NCBI GenBank assembly: GCA_943369485.1
Contig: CALRNH020000007.1
Coordinates: 1 to 64,000, forward strand
Length of the DNA stretch: 64,000 bases
Reading direction: 5' to 3'
Source of the DNA: ATX-6F1 sp943369485
GTDB taxonomy: Bacteria > Cyanobacteriota > Cyanobacteriia > PCC-6307 > Cyanobiaceae
The first letter of the stretch is position 1. Each line of letters opens with the position of its first letter. Made by a program: the position numbers and the translations under genes. Of the stretch, positions 1 through 8,297 are shown one piece after another. The notes beneath the pieces are model-generated. The model did not search any database. It saw only the letters and a list, made by a program, of their open reading frames with translations, and was not told where the DNA came from.

Positions 1-88
1 CCTGCCGCAGGGGATGGCCCTTGGGGATTCGATCCTCAGTGGAGACGTAGGAGAACAGAGGACCGGTCCGCTCCTGCTGGCCGCGCAT
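1..88 (-). CDS. IS5-type transposase, N-terminal fragment (cut by window edge)
   Basis: The minus strand opens at an ATG (88-86) and reads MRGQQERTGPLFSYV, then a stretch ending GHPLRQ that runs off the window start. This MRG...LFSYV...HPLR pattern is the usual beginning of IS5-group DDE transposases, which cut and paste their own element. Only 29 residues are visible, so the catalytic triad and the intactness of the gene cannot be judged. Confidence rests on the N-terminal signature alone. Confidence 0.75.
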   Translation of the reverse strand, partial: MRGQQERTGPLFSYVSTEDRIPKGHPLRQ

Positions 89-216
89 CCGCTCAGTGCC
101 GTTGGGCCATTCTCACGCGGCTTGGTTGGTTTTTCAGCAGCCTCCTAGGAAGGGCCGTGACGGAGCCTTCCTCCTGGTAACTTCGCCGGATTGCCACCCG
201 TCAACAGAGGCCGTTC
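89..216. other. Probable IS end and spacer before the pilin-like gene
   Basis: This short stretch separates the transposase start from the pilin-like gene. It includes TTTTTCAGCAGCCTCCTAGG near 132-151, which resembles outer ends of IS elements. The partner inverted repeat lies outside the window, so the element boundary cannot be fixed. No convincing gene is seen. Confidence 0.3.
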
Positions 217-747
217 ATGCTCCCTGCCTTCCTTCAGACCATGTTGCGGTCATTGGCGATCTCCGTCCTTTTGCTGGGTTTCGGCAAGGTGGCTGGCCTG
301 CCTGCCAACGCACAGCTACCGGCGAATCCAGATCAGAAGGCCGCGCTCAGAGCCGTGGCACAAATGATGGAAGGCCAGCGCACCTACTACCAGAAGAATG
401 GGGCCTTTCGTGCCACCGTCTCCAACATCCAGCAGGATTTCGGTATCACCCTGCCGGCATCCTTCGACTACGCCGTGCGCACCACCACGGAAGCGGCCTA
501 CAGCTACGTGATCCCGGCCCAGGGGGCCAAGGTGGGCCAGCTCAATGCCTACGTAGGAGCGGCCTTTCTCACCCCCAAGCAGAACCCCAAGATCACCACG
601 ATCATCTGCATGAACCTTCAGCCGGGCCAGATCCGTCCTGCCGACCCTCAGCTTGTGCTCGGAACGCTGGTGGCCAATCCCACCGGGCGCCTCGTGCAGT
701 GCGGCGATGGCTCTGTCGAAGTGAAGGCCTCGATGGTCAACGAATGA
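217..747 (+). CDS. Type IV pilin-like G/H family secreted protein
   Basis: The 176-residue product starts with a hydrophobic leader (residues about 8-32, ending near NAQ) that looks like a Sec signal rather than a prepilin leader. The mature part begins with a helix containing AVAQMMEGQRTYYQKNG, the alpha-1 pattern of cyanobacterial pilin-like G/H proteins, and then a small beta domain with two cysteines near residues 132 and 168 that may pair. Proteins of this group are thought to be periplasmic or surface pilin relatives; their exact role is mostly unknown. It stands alone downstream of an IS end. Family assignment is from the helix and domain layout, not a specific catalytic motif. Confidence 0.55.
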   Translation: MLPAFLQTMLRSLAISVLLLGFGKVAGLPANAQLPANPDQKAALRAVAQMMEGQRTYYQKNGAFRATVSNIQQDFGITLPASFDYAVRTTTEAAYSYVIPAQGAKVGQLNAYVGAAFLTPKQNPKITTIICMNLQPGQIRPADPQLVLGTLVANPTGRLVQCGDGSVEVKASMVNE

Positions 748-771
748 GGCCTGGCTCAGCCGAAACCTGGC

Positions 772-1328
772 TCAGGCAGCGGCCCTGAAGAAATCGCGCA
801 GGTTGGTCAGCGCGAGCTGTGGCTCCATGGCGATCAGGATCAAGCCGAGAACGCGGCTGATCAGGGAGGAGTTGCGGCTTGCCGATGAGCCGGGGCGCAG
901 AACCATCACCGCCATCACCAGGGCCGTGATCGCCAGGGCGATCAGCACCGCAGCGATGGAAACGATCCGGCCCTGATCCGGCCCATGCATCACCGACAGC
1001 GCCAGCACGGTGGAGATGGTAGCGGGGCTGGCGGCGAACATTACGATCGGATCGAGGGAGGAGGGGTCTTCGCTTTCGCCTTTCTCCTCAACCAGCGCCG
1101 CTGGCGTTGGACTGGGGGCGAACATGCCGTAGCCGATCATCGTGATCACCACACCGCCAACGATCTGGAACACATCCAGGAAGATCCTCAACCGCTGCAG
1201 CATCTGGGGACCGATGACGGCACTGATCAGCAGGCCCCCGGCGTGCGCTGTAACAGCATCACGGCGCAGATCACCGGATTGATCAACGCCAGCAGGCTGA
1301 TCACGGAGCGGTTGAGATCTTCGATCAA
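772..1328 (-). pseudogene. MarC-family membrane protein, frameshifted with internal deletion
   Basis: The open frame 772-1203 encodes the C-terminal part of a MarC-type multi-pass membrane protein (FQIVGGVVITMIGYGM, FAASPATISTVLALS, SRVLGLILIAMEPQ). Just upstream, another minus-strand frame encodes the missing first helix (IEDLNRSVISLLALINPV, from a TTG near 1328), then reaches a stop after a few codons. The second helix, normally between these parts, is largely absent. The intact family is about 200 residues, so this copy has lost roughly 30-40 residues and its frame. The 143-residue remainder could still be translated, but the gene is best read as broken. Confidence 0.65.
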
Positions 1329-1368
1329 GGCCAGATTTCAGGCTTTTCCATCTGTTGAGCTACCAAAC

Positions 1369-2334
1369 TCAGCGGGGAAACAGGAACTGGAACTGCGCCC
1401 GCAGGGTCCAATCGCCTGCTCCGTCTGGCTTGACCACATTCCAGAAGGCCTGGAGCGATGCATTCACTTTCTGCTCGCCGATCGCGAACACCCGGCCAAA
1501 GCCACCCCCGATCGGCACGGTCCATTGGTCGTCACCATTCTCAGCTTGCCAATTGGAGGTGATGATCGGAGATGACGTGAGGTACCAGCCCTTGGAAAAG
1601 TTGTAGTTGAAGAACGGCTGGATCAGAAGCTGGTTGACCGACTGGCGATCGCTTGATCCAGCGAAGGACCAGACATTGTTGGCCAGAGCGCCGAACACAG
1701 CGTGCTTTGTGGTGACCAGGACGACACCTGTTGGGCCAGCGCTCCATTTGCCCTGGCCGGTGAACGGTTGGGTAGCCGTTGGCAGGACGAAGGTGGGACC
1801 GACTCCCCAGGTGATGCTGCTCTTTGTACGTGGGACAAAAAAGAACGCTGGATTGATGTCGCCCAGTCCAAACTCACCTTCTCTACCGGAGGCCGACGTG
1901 GGTTGATAGATGTAGGGAATGATCGTTCGGGTCACCAACAACAGATCCTTGCTGAGGGGGACCGGAATCACCGGTTGAATGTTGAGCACATTCTGGGTGC
2001 GCTGCCCCTTCGGCCCGTAGCCGAAGTTGGTGTTGTTCTGAAAGGGAAGGCTGATCAGGTTGGCGATCGGGTTCTGGGCCTCCTTGGCGAGGGCTGCTGC
2101 TTTCTCCGCCTCGCTGGGGCCGCCACTCGGCGCCGCTGGCCTAGCAGCATCGCCCTGGGGCTCCGCCTGGGCGGTAAGCACAGGGGCTGACTCCTTCGCA
2201 AGCGTCAAGGGCTGATGCCAGTCCGCTGGGAGGCGTGATGGCTCAGCTGCCTTGACAAGGCGCGTGGGAGTGGGGCTGCCGATGGCCGCAGGGGCGAGGG
2301 CGAAGGCCAGCAGAAAAAGCGTATATTTGAGCAT
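1369..2334 (-). CDS. Secreted beta-barrel protein, phenol-degradation MetA-like
   Basis: The chosen ATG (2334) gives 321 residues with a signal peptide (MLKYTLFLLAFALAPAAIGS); a longer frame upstream lacks any leader. After a low-complexity Ala/Pro/Glu linker (residues about 55-85), the chain shows alternating beta-strand patterns and short turns (NNTNFGYGPKG, GLGDINPAFFFVP, WGVGPTFVLPTAT) and ends in a strand finishing PR. This matches a family of small outer-membrane barrels often labelled transporter or MetA-pathway-like. The substrate is unknown. It is divergent from the DUF1254 gene, with about 160 bp between them that must hold both promoters. Confidence 0.6.
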   Translation of the reverse strand: MLKYTLFLLAFALAPAAIGSPTPTRLVKAAEPSRLPADWHQPLTLAKESAPVLTAQAEPQGDAARPAAPSGGPSEAEKAAALAKEAQNPIANLISLPFQNNTNFGYGPKGQRTQNVLNIQPVIPVPLSKDLLLVTRTIIPYIYQPTSASGREGEFGLGDINPAFFFVPRTKSSITWGVGPTFVLPTATQPFTGQGKWSAGPTGVVLVTTKHAVFGALANNVWSFAGSSDRQSVNQLLIQPFFNYNFSKGWYLTSSPIITSNWQAENGDDQWTVPIGGGFGRVFAIGEQKVNASLQAFWNVVKPDGAGDWTLRAQFQFLFPR

Positions 2335-2496
2335 ATTTAGAAAGGTTTTAGTGGCATGATTACATGTCAATGGAGACCATGAGCTACGTGCTCGACCACT
2401 ATTACAATTGCCTCCGAACCGCAATTCCACAAAGACAGCAATGCAGCTTGAGATAGAATGCAAATCACTGTCTCCCAAGATCCAATAGTCCTCGAG

Positions 2497-4014
2497 ATGA
2501 AGTCATTTCGTCACCTGCGCACCAGCATGGCTGTCGCCGCCCTTATGGCGAACGTGGCCACAACGGCCTCAGCCCAGACCCAGACCTTCAGGATGACGAC
2601 GCCGATCGCGCCGGGGGTGGCCACGCCCGACCGGCTCGACACCTCGATCGGCACCCTGAACCTGATCGACGGTTTCCCCAAGCCGGATACCGTCGAGAAG
2701 ATCTACGACAACCTGGATCGATCCCGAGCCCTGCAGGCCTATCTGCTGGCCATCCCGATCGTCAACCAGGCCGGCATGCGCGATTCCCTGCGCAGGTTCG
2801 GCCCCGTCAACACCACCAACGTGATCTGGGAGACCCTGGTTGATCCAAAGACGGTGGAACTCACCGCCAACGACAACACGGTCTACAGCTTCATCTGGAT
2901 CGATACCAGGAAAGGGCCCCTGGTGGTTGAAATCCCACCCAAGGTGCTGGGGGCCATCGATGACTTCTGGTACCGCTGGGTGACGGATGTCGGCATCACC
3001 GGTCCCGACAAGGGGAAGGGCGGCAAGTATCTGATCCTGCCGCCGGGCTACACGGGCGAGATTCCCAAGGGCTATTTCGTCGTTCGTCCAAAAACCTACG
3101 GCAACTGGATGCCCTTCCGCTCCTTCCTGGTGGACGGTTCCCCCAAGCCAGGGGTGGAGTCGGTCAAGAAGAATCTGAAGATCTACCAGCTCTCCGATGC
3201 GGCCAACCCGCCGACAATCAAGTTCGCCAATGCCTCCGGGCTGCCGGCGAACTTCGTCGCCCCGGGTGATTACTCCTTCTGGGCATTGCTGAATCAGGTG
3301 ATTCAGGAAGAACCATCCACCGGTTCCGACCCCACCACCCTGGGCCTGTTCGCCTCGATCGGCATCGTCAAGGGCAAGCCCTTCAACCCCGACGAGCGCA
3401 TGAAGAAGATTTTGAGCGATGCTGCCAACATCGGTGCGGTGACGGCACGGACCCTCGCCTTCAAGATCCGCACTCCAGAAGCTTTCTTCTACCCCAACAG
3501 CTCCTGGCGTCTGCCGTTCTTTGGTGGCTACAGGTTTGAAGTCTCCCCTGGTGTGGCCAACCTGGATGGAGCGGCGTTCTTTTATTACTTCGCCACCGGC
3601 GTGACGCCGGCCATGGAGGAAAAGATGGTGGGCCAGGGCTCCCAGTACCCCTGGACTTCACTGGATGCCAAGGGCAACCCCTTCGATGGCGGTAAAACCT
3701 ATAGGTTGCGTCTACCGCCCAACATTCCGGTGAAGGATTTCTGGTCAGTGATCGTGTACGACAACCAGACGCGCTCGATGCTGCAGACGGATCAGAAGGC
3801 ACCCAGTGTCAGCAGCCAGGACAAGGGCATCCAAACCAATGCCGACGGCTCAGTGGATGTCTGGTTCGGTCCCAAGGCCCCTGCTGGCATGACCAACAAC
3901 TGGGTGCAGACGATTCCCGGCAAGGGCTGGTTCATGCTCCTGCGCCTCTACGGACCCCTGGAGCCCTGGTTCAACAAAACCTGGCGGCCTGGAGAGATTG
4001 AACTGCAGCCTTGA
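2497..4014 (+). CDS. DUF1254/DUF1214 secreted protein
   Basis: Start ATG 2497 is preferred because it gives a signal peptide ending TTASA-Q near residue 26; an in-frame ATG at 2458 only adds a non-leader stretch. The 505-residue product has an N-terminal DUF1254 domain (about 60-180, with DNTVYSFIWIDTRKGPLVVE) and a C-terminal DUF1214 domain (about 370-495, with RLPPNIPVKDFWSVIVYDNQ and GWFMLLRLYGPLEPWF). This pair is common in exported bacterial proteins of unknown biochemical role. The divergent beta-barrel gene suggests both act in the envelope, but that is inference. Confidence 0.8.
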   Translation: MKSFRHLRTSMAVAALMANVATTASAQTQTFRMTTPIAPGVATPDRLDTSIGTLNLIDGFPKPDTVEKIYDNLDRSRALQAYLLAIPIVNQAGMRDSLRRFGPVNTTNVIWETLVDPKTVELTANDNTVYSFIWIDTRKGPLVVEIPPKVLGAIDDFWYRWVTDVGITGPDKGKGGKYLILPPGYTGEIPKGYFVVRPKTYGNWMPFRSFLVDGSPKPGVESVKKNLKIYQLSDAANPPTIKFANASGLPANFVAPGDYSFWALLNQVIQEEPSTGSDPTTLGLFASIGIVKGKPFNPDERMKKILSDAANIGAVTARTLAFKIRTPEAFFYPNSSWRLPFFGGYRFEVSPGVANLDGAAFFYYFATGVTPAMEEKMVGQGSQYPWTSLDAKGNPFDGGKTYRLRLPPNIPVKDFWSVIVYDNQTRSMLQTDQKAPSVSSQDKGIQTNADGSVDVWFGPKAPAGMTNNWVQTIPGKGWFMLLRLYGPLEPWFNKTWRPGEIELQP

Positions 4015-4104
4015 TGGATCGGTAGGGCCTTGGCGCCCTCCCAGCTCAATCCATCGAGCATGTGTATGGCGTGCCTATGTTCTACACATCACGACCGTTG
4101 GGCC

Positions 4105-4323
4105 ATGCGCACGAACATCGTCATCGATGACCAACTCATGAGCGATGCCATGCAGGCCAGCGGCGCCCGCACCAAGCGGGAAGCTGTTGAGATTGGCCTG
4201 CGAACCCTTGTGAGGCTGGACCAGCAGCAGCGGATCAAAGCGTTGCGGGGCCGGTTGCCCTGGGAGGGTGACCTGGCCAGCCTGCGCCAGGACCAACCTC
4301 TTGCCGCTGGGGAGCAGGCGTGA
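4105..4323 (+). CDS. vapB: VapB-type antitoxin
   Basis: This 72-residue protein begins MRTNIVIDDQL and continues ASGARTKREAVEIGLRTLV, the ribbon-helix-helix DNA-binding fold of VapB antitoxins of the type with the TKREAV motif. The C-terminal tail (KALRGRLPWEGDL) is the usual toxin-wrapping segment. Start ATG 4105 is chosen because it places the conserved strand at the N terminus. It overlaps the following toxin by four bases (GTGA), so the two are translationally coupled. It should repress its own promoter and neutralise the PIN nuclease. Confidence 0.85.
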   Translation: MRTNIVIDDQLMSDAMQASGARTKREAVEIGLRTLVRLDQQQRIKALRGRLPWEGDLASLRQDQPLAAGEQA

Positions 4324-4709
4324 TTGTTGTGGATTCGTCTGTCTGGATCGACTTCTTCAATGGGGTCAGCACACCCGAGGTGGAACGCTTCGATGGCCTG
4401 CTGGGCAGCACGCCTGTGGCGATCGGTGATCTGATCCTGGTGGAGGTGCTGCAGGGGTTCCGCCGGGATGGTGATGTGGCCACGGCCCGCCAGTTGTTCG
4501 TCTCCATGCCTCTTCTGGGCATGCTCGGCCCCCAGAACGCCTACAAGGCAGCGGAGAACTACCGCAGCCTTCGCAGCCGGGGAATCACCGTGCGCCAAAC
4601 GATCGACGGGATCATCGCCACCGCCTGCATCCAGGCGAATCTGCCCCTGCTGTTCAGCGACCGCGACTTTCAGCCCTACGTGGAGTACATGGGCCTGCAA
4701 GCGGCTTGA
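4320..4709 (+). CDS. vapC: VapC-type PIN-domain toxin ribonuclease
   Basis: A 129-residue PIN-domain nuclease beginning with GTG. The acidic metal-binding residues expected of the fold are present: Asp5 (VVDSSVW), Glu42 (LVEVLQGF), Asp97 (TIDGIIA) and Asp114/Asp116 (FSDRDFQPY). It is full length for the family and lies four bases overlapped with its antitoxin gene. VapC toxins cleave specific RNAs, often initiator tRNA or rRNA, when the antitoxin is degraded. This is one of two VapBC pairs in the window that look intact. Confidence 0.88.
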   Translation: MIVVDSSVWIDFFNGVSTPEVERFDGLLGSTPVAIGDLILVEVLQGFRRDGDVATARQLFVSMPLLGMLGPQNAYKAAENYRSLRSRGITVRQTIDGIIATACIQANLPLLFSDRDFQPYVEYMGLQAA

Positions 4710-4893
4710 GCAGCCGGCTTCAACGCTCCTGATGCCTAAGCGCCAGTCGGCGCCCCATCCCTGCTGAAGGGATCAGCTCAGAGTCTTTGTCCACCCCCAT
4801 GTGAACCACCGCTGCGCGGAACTCTTCGGCTCCATGAGGTCGGTGCCATGGGCAGCTGAATGGTCATCCGATCAGAGTCAAAACCTCAGCTGG

Positions 4894-5502
4894 TCATGGG
4901 TTGCACTCCTGAAGGTTCTTCACCCTGGCGCCCAGCAGGGCCTCGGCAGCCAGGCGGGCATCGCCGGCGGCCTGGGGATTCCGCTGCAGGAAGGCCATCA
5001 CCAAGGTGCCTTCAAGCAGCAGCTGCAGCTGACGGGCGAGACCCTCGGGGTCATCGGAGCTCACGTCGCGGCAGAGCCCTTTCAGCAGGGTTCGGCACCC
5101 CTCCTTGAAGCCCAGCGCCGCCTGGCGCGGCAGATCCTCAGCGGCCGGGTATTCGCTGGCGGCCTTGATGAACAGGCAACCGTGGAACTGCGGCGAGCGA
5201 ACCGCTTCATCCAGCCAGTCGAACACCGCCAGGAGGCGTGCCCTGGGCTCCGCCGGCGCGGCGGCGATCCGCTCGGCAAGCGCCGCGGCGATGCTGTTGC
5301 CTCGGCGCTCCAGCACGGCGGCGATCAGTTCCTCCTTCGACCTGAAGTGCTTGTAGAGGGTCATCTTGGCCACCCCAGCCTGGGCCAGCACCGTGTCGAT
5401 GCCCACGGCCCGGTAGCCCTGCCGGGCAAAGAGCGCTTCGGCGGTGTCCAGCAGTGCGTCCCGCTTGGCGGAGGACCTGATGGTGGCGCTGCTCTCGGAC
5501 AT
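4894..5502 (-). CDS. TetR/AcrR-family transcriptional repressor
   Basis: 202 residues with a TetR N-terminal DNA-binding domain (residues about 12-58: LDTAEALFARQGYRAVGID, then AGVAKMTLYKHFRSKEELI, the recognition helix). The C-terminal ligand domain resembles regulators that respond to electrophiles or xenobiotics. It is divergent from a glutathione S-transferase gene. Two near-identical palindromes lie in the intergenic region and are the probable operators, so it most likely represses itself and the transferase until an inducer binds. Confidence 0.85.
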   Translation of the reverse strand: MSESSATIRSSAKRDALLDTAEALFARQGYRAVGIDTVLAQAGVAKMTLYKHFRSKEELIAAVLERRGNSIAAALAERIAAAPAEPRARLLAVFDWLDEAVRSPQFHGCLFIKAASEYPAAEDLPRQAALGFKEGCRTLLKGLCRDVSSDDPEGLARQLQLLLEGTLVMAFLQRNPQAAGDARLAAEALLGARVKNLQECNP

Positions 5503-5539
5503 GGACCCAGATGAATTGTTGCCAGCCTAGGAGGCTAGA

Positions 5540-5551
5540 CAGAAAGGTCTG
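5540..5551. promoter_or_regulatory. Candidate TetR operator 1
   Basis: CAGAAAGGTCTG has arms CAGA/TCTG around a 4-bp spacer. In the wider 16-base window it shares 13 positions with the second palindrome 31 bp away, about three helical turns, on the same face of the DNA. Confidence 0.55.
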
Positions 5552-5570
5552 CTACCGTATCATTAGTGGA

Positions 5571-5582
5571 CAGACCTGTCTG
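5571..5582. promoter_or_regulatory. Candidate TetR operator 2
   Basis: CAGACCTGTCTG is a perfect inverted repeat of CAGAC/GTCTG with a 2-bp centre. It lies 46 bp before the chosen start of the glutathione S-transferase gene. Between the two palindromes is TACCGTATCATTAGT, which could contain a -10 element. Confidence 0.6.
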
Positions 5583-5627
5583 CTCATGTCGACCTCCTGT
5601 CCATCCCCTCCTCTCGCCTTCACGCTC

Positions 5628-6233
5628 ATGATCAAGCTCCACGGCCACGAACTCTCCGGCAACAGCTACAAGGTGCGCCTGATGCTCGAGCTGCTCGGCG
5701 TCCCCTACGACTGGATCCGCGTTGATCTGATGGCTGACGAGCACAAGCAGCCCGCCTTCCTGGCGCTCAATCCCTTCGGTCAGGTGCCCGTACTGGAAGA
5801 CGGAGGAACCACCCTCTCCGACGCCCAGGCGATCCTCTTCTACCTGGCCGCCCACCAGGGAGATGGCCAGTGGCTGCCCACCGAGCCCCTCGAGCAGGCC
5901 CGGGTGGTGCGCTGGCTCTCCACGGCCGCCGGTGAGGTGCGGCAGGGCCCCGAAAACGCCAGGCTGCATCACCTCTTCGGGGTCACCAGCATTTCGATCG
6001 AGCGGGCCAGCGAGAAGGCCGCCTTCATCCTCGATCAGCTGGAGCGGCACCTGGCCGATCGGCAGTGGCTGGAGCTGGGGCGCCCCACCATCGCCGACCT
6101 CGCCGTGTTCCCCTACGTGGCCCTGGCGGGGGATGGGGGGATCGATCTCGCGCCGTACCCCAACGTTCGCGCTTGGATCACACGGATCCAGGCGCAGCCG
6201 GGCTATGTACCGATGAAGGGCCTGGACGCCTGA
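5628..6233 (+). CDS. Glutathione S-transferase family protein
   Basis: 201 residues. The N-terminal thioredoxin-like domain (1-78) has SGNSYKVRLMLELLGVPYD, the cis-proline segment FGQVPVLEDGG and the glutathione-binding SDAQAIL. The C-terminal all-helical domain has PTIADLAVFPYVALA, the N-capping segment of GSTs. It should conjugate or reduce electrophiles with glutathione in the cytosol. ATG 5628 starts right at the first beta strand; an upstream in-frame ATG at 5586 would only add a polar stretch next to the operator. It is followed 15 bp later by a flavin-type oxidoreductase, probably in one detoxification operon under the TetR regulator. Confidence 0.88.
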   Translation: MIKLHGHELSGNSYKVRLMLELLGVPYDWIRVDLMADEHKQPAFLALNPFGQVPVLEDGGTTLSDAQAILFYLAAHQGDGQWLPTEPLEQARVVRWLSTAAGEVRQGPENARLHHLFGVTSISIERASEKAAFILDQLERHLADRQWLELGRPTIADLAVFPYVALAGDGGIDLAPYPNVRAWITRIQAQPGYVPMKGLDA

Positions 6234-6248
6234 GCGGAGCTTGCACAA

Positions 6249-6863
6249 ATGAGCCAGCACTACCTGCATCGTCACCTCACCCCCGCCGTGGGGGAGGCCC
6301 AACAGGGGGCCTATGGGCAGAAGACCTATGCGGTGCCGGACTCACCGGAGCCCGATCGTCTCGGGGCCAAGGAGATCGCCTTCATCAGCGCCCGCGACAG
6401 CTTCTATCTGGCCAGTCTCACCGAGGCGGGGGCGCCCTACCTGCAGCACCGCGGCGGGCCGGTGGGCTTCCTGCGTGTGCTCGACGAACGCACCCTGGGC
6501 TTTGCCGATTACGGCGGCAACCGTCAGTTGCTCACCGCCGGCCATCTGCGCCGCGATTCGCGGGTGGCCCTGTTTCTGATGGATTACCCCGCCCGCCGTC
6601 GGCTCAAGATCGACGGCGAAGCCGAGGTGGTGCCGCTTCAGGCCGATCCGCAACTCGTGGAGCTGCTGGGCCCCCAAGTGGCCCGGGCGGGGGAGGTGGA
6701 GCGTCTCTTCCGCATCCGGGTGGAGGCCTCCGACTGGAACTGTCCCCAGTTCATCACGCCCCGTTTCTCGGAGGCGGAGCTGGAGGGGCGGCTGCGGCCG
6801 CTGCAGGAGCGGATCGCCGAGCTGGAGACCCAGCTCCAGAGCCTGCGCCAGCCCGAATCATGA
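6249..6863 (+). CDS. Pyridoxamine 5'-phosphate oxidase-like FMN-binding protein
   Basis: 204 residues with the split-barrel flavin fold: AKEIAFISARDSFYLASL, then PYLQHRGGPVGFL, DYGGNRQLLTAGHL and VALFLMDYPARRRLKIDGEA. These are the hallmarks of the PNPOx-like group that includes general stress and F420/FMN-dependent reductases. The C terminus (about 170-204) is a short coiled-coil-like tail. The sequence does not reveal the substrate. It lies directly behind the glutathione S-transferase and so is likely co-regulated by the TetR repressor. Confidence 0.8.
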   Translation: MSQHYLHRHLTPAVGEAQQGAYGQKTYAVPDSPEPDRLGAKEIAFISARDSFYLASLTEAGAPYLQHRGGPVGFLRVLDERTLGFADYGGNRQLLTAGHLRRDSRVALFLMDYPARRRLKIDGEAEVVPLQADPQLVELLGPQVARAGEVERLFRIRVEASDWNCPQFITPRFSEAELEGRLRPLQERIAELETQLQSLRQPES

Positions 6864-7235
6864 TCATCCCCCCATGCCTCGCTGGGGGAAGGAGAGATCG
6901 AGCACCAGGCAGCCTTCCTCGCTGCGGAACGGGCCATGCATCTCCCCGGGCGGCCGACTGGCGTAGTGCCCCGTCACCAACCAGATCCCGAAGGCCTCGT
7001 CGTAGAAGCGACCGCTGACGACGGAGATCTCCTCGGGGAAATCGTGGACCTTGCCCCCGAAGGTGGCGGTGTCGGCACCGGGTATGAAGCGGGTGAGGCG
7101 GGTGATCTCCCCGGTGGCCGGATCCTCGCTGAGAATCAGCTCCTGCAGCTGCCCCTGCAGGCCCTCCAGCCAGCGCCAATGGTGGGCCTGATCTATCGCC
7201 AGGGGGTTCCAGTAGGGGGTGGTGGTTTTGCCCAT
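6864..7235 (-). CDS. Cupin-domain protein (ChrR-like)
   Basis: A 123-residue single-domain cupin. Metal-binding positions are suggested by KVHDFPEEISVVSG (His and Glu of motif 1) and PPGEMHGPFRSEEG (His of motif 2). Such small cupins often bind a metal and have lyase, isomerase or dioxygenase roles, or act as sensors; none can be specified here. It is the last gene of the minus-strand sulfatase operon, 24 bp after the esterase. Its stop codon adjoins the tail of the convergent oxidoreductase gene. Confidence 0.7.
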   Translation of the reverse strand: MGKTTTPYWNPLAIDQAHHWRWLEGLQGQLQELILSEDPATGEITRLTRFIPGADTATFGGKVHDFPEEISVVSGRFYDEAFGIWLVTGHYASRPPGEMHGPFRSEEGCLVLDLSFPQRGMGG

Positions 7236-7259
7236 GGCGGGGCAGGGTCGAGGCGTTCG

Positions 7260-8297
7260 TCAGTGGGGCCCTGGAAACTTCGACAGAAAGTCCCAGGCCA
7301 TTTCGGCCCCCTCGGCATCGCGGCAGACGGGGCCGATCAGCCGTCTGACCAGCCGGGTGTCCGGCAAGGAATGCTCTCTGGAAGGCATGGCATGGCCGCC
7401 ACCGGCCATCTTCAGGAACTGCACCGGGGCTCCGCCCGGCAGGGCCCGGTAGGTGGTGACCTGCAGACGGCAGCCATCCCGCGGATCGCTGTCGGACAAA
7501 GAACGCCGCACGGGATGCTTCCGATCGGCCCGGTTCGCTCGGATCCACCAGTCCAGAGTCGCCTCGGCGCCCCTCAGCAGCCCAGGTCGCCCGGCCGCTG
7601 ACCCTCCCTCCCATCTGACCAGGGGATCCTCGGTTCCATTGGCGATCAGCAGGGGCGTGGGTCGTTTCAGAGGACTCAGCAGGGCCGAATCCACAGGCAG
7701 CGCTGCGATGAAGGTGGCCGCCGCGGCGAAGCGTCCGGGAGCCTCGATCAACAATCGGTAGGTCATCATTCCCCCATTCGATGCCCCCGTGACATACACA
7801 CGCCGGGGGTCCGTTCCCTGGGTCTTGCCGACCTGCTCGAGAAGGGCCGTGATGAAGCGCACATCGTCGGCGTCGGCATGGCGATCCGACCCTGAGGGCC
7901 TCAGGTCGTTCCAGTGCTGCCAGTCGCCTGCCGTGTCCCCTGTCGCGGGATTCACACCATTGGGCACCAGCAGCAGGACCCCGTGGCGATCGGCGATCTC
8001 CAGCCAGGCGCGGGTGCCCCCCGCCCGACTGCTGAAGATCTTGCGCATGCTCTGGGTGCCGCCGTGCAGCAGAACCACCGTGGCCGCGCCCTCGGGCAGA
8101 TGGGCGGGTCGATAGATCCGGTACCAGCGGCGCAGGCCACCGATCAGGATCGACGATTCCGTCCATGCCCCCTGCGACGGTGCGCTGGCGGCGATGGTTG
8201 TGGTGGCCTGCCAGACCAGCGCGGCAGCCAGCAGCAGCAAGCCCACACAAACGGGTCGTAACCGTTGGGGCTCACCGACTGCTGGAGCCAGGATCAC
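7260..8297 (-). CDS. Polyhydroxybutyrate depolymerase-like secreted esterase (LpqC type)
   Basis: 345 residues with an N-terminal signal or anchor (about 13-36). The alpha/beta-hydrolase core shows the oxyanion segment VVLLHGGTQSM, the nucleophile motif GASNGGMM (Ser), the acid NGTEDPLV (Asp) and the catalytic His in GGGHAMPS. This is the esterase group that includes poly(3-hydroxybutyrate) depolymerase-like and feruloyl-esterase-like enzymes. The start ATG overlaps the sulfatase stop by four bases, so it is translationally coupled to a periplasmic-type sulfatase. Together they may remove acyl and sulfate groups from one substrate. Confidence 0.82.
   Translation of the reverse strand: MILAPAVGEPQRLRPVCVGLLLLAAALVWQATTTIAASAPSQGAWTESSILIGGLRRWYRIYRPAHLPEGAATVVLLHGGTQSMRKIFSSRAGGTRAWLEIADRHGVLLLVPNGVNPATGDTAGDWQHWNDLRPSGSDRHADADDVRFITALLEQVGKTQGTDPRRVYVTGASNGGMMTYRLLIEAPGRFAAAATFIAALPVDSALLSPLKRPTPLLIANGTEDPLVRWEGGSAAGRPGLLRGAEATLDWWIRANRADRKHPVRRSLSDSDPRDGCRLQVTTYRALPGGAPVQFLKMAGGGHAMPSREHSLPDTRLVRRLIGPVCRDAEGAEMAWDFLSKFPGPH

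Noticed and set aside
1645..1652. GCGATCGC octamer as a regulatory site
   Set aside because: It is the common cyanobacterial highly iterated palindrome, seen also at 22096 and 31455, so it is a lineage mark rather than a site-specific operator.
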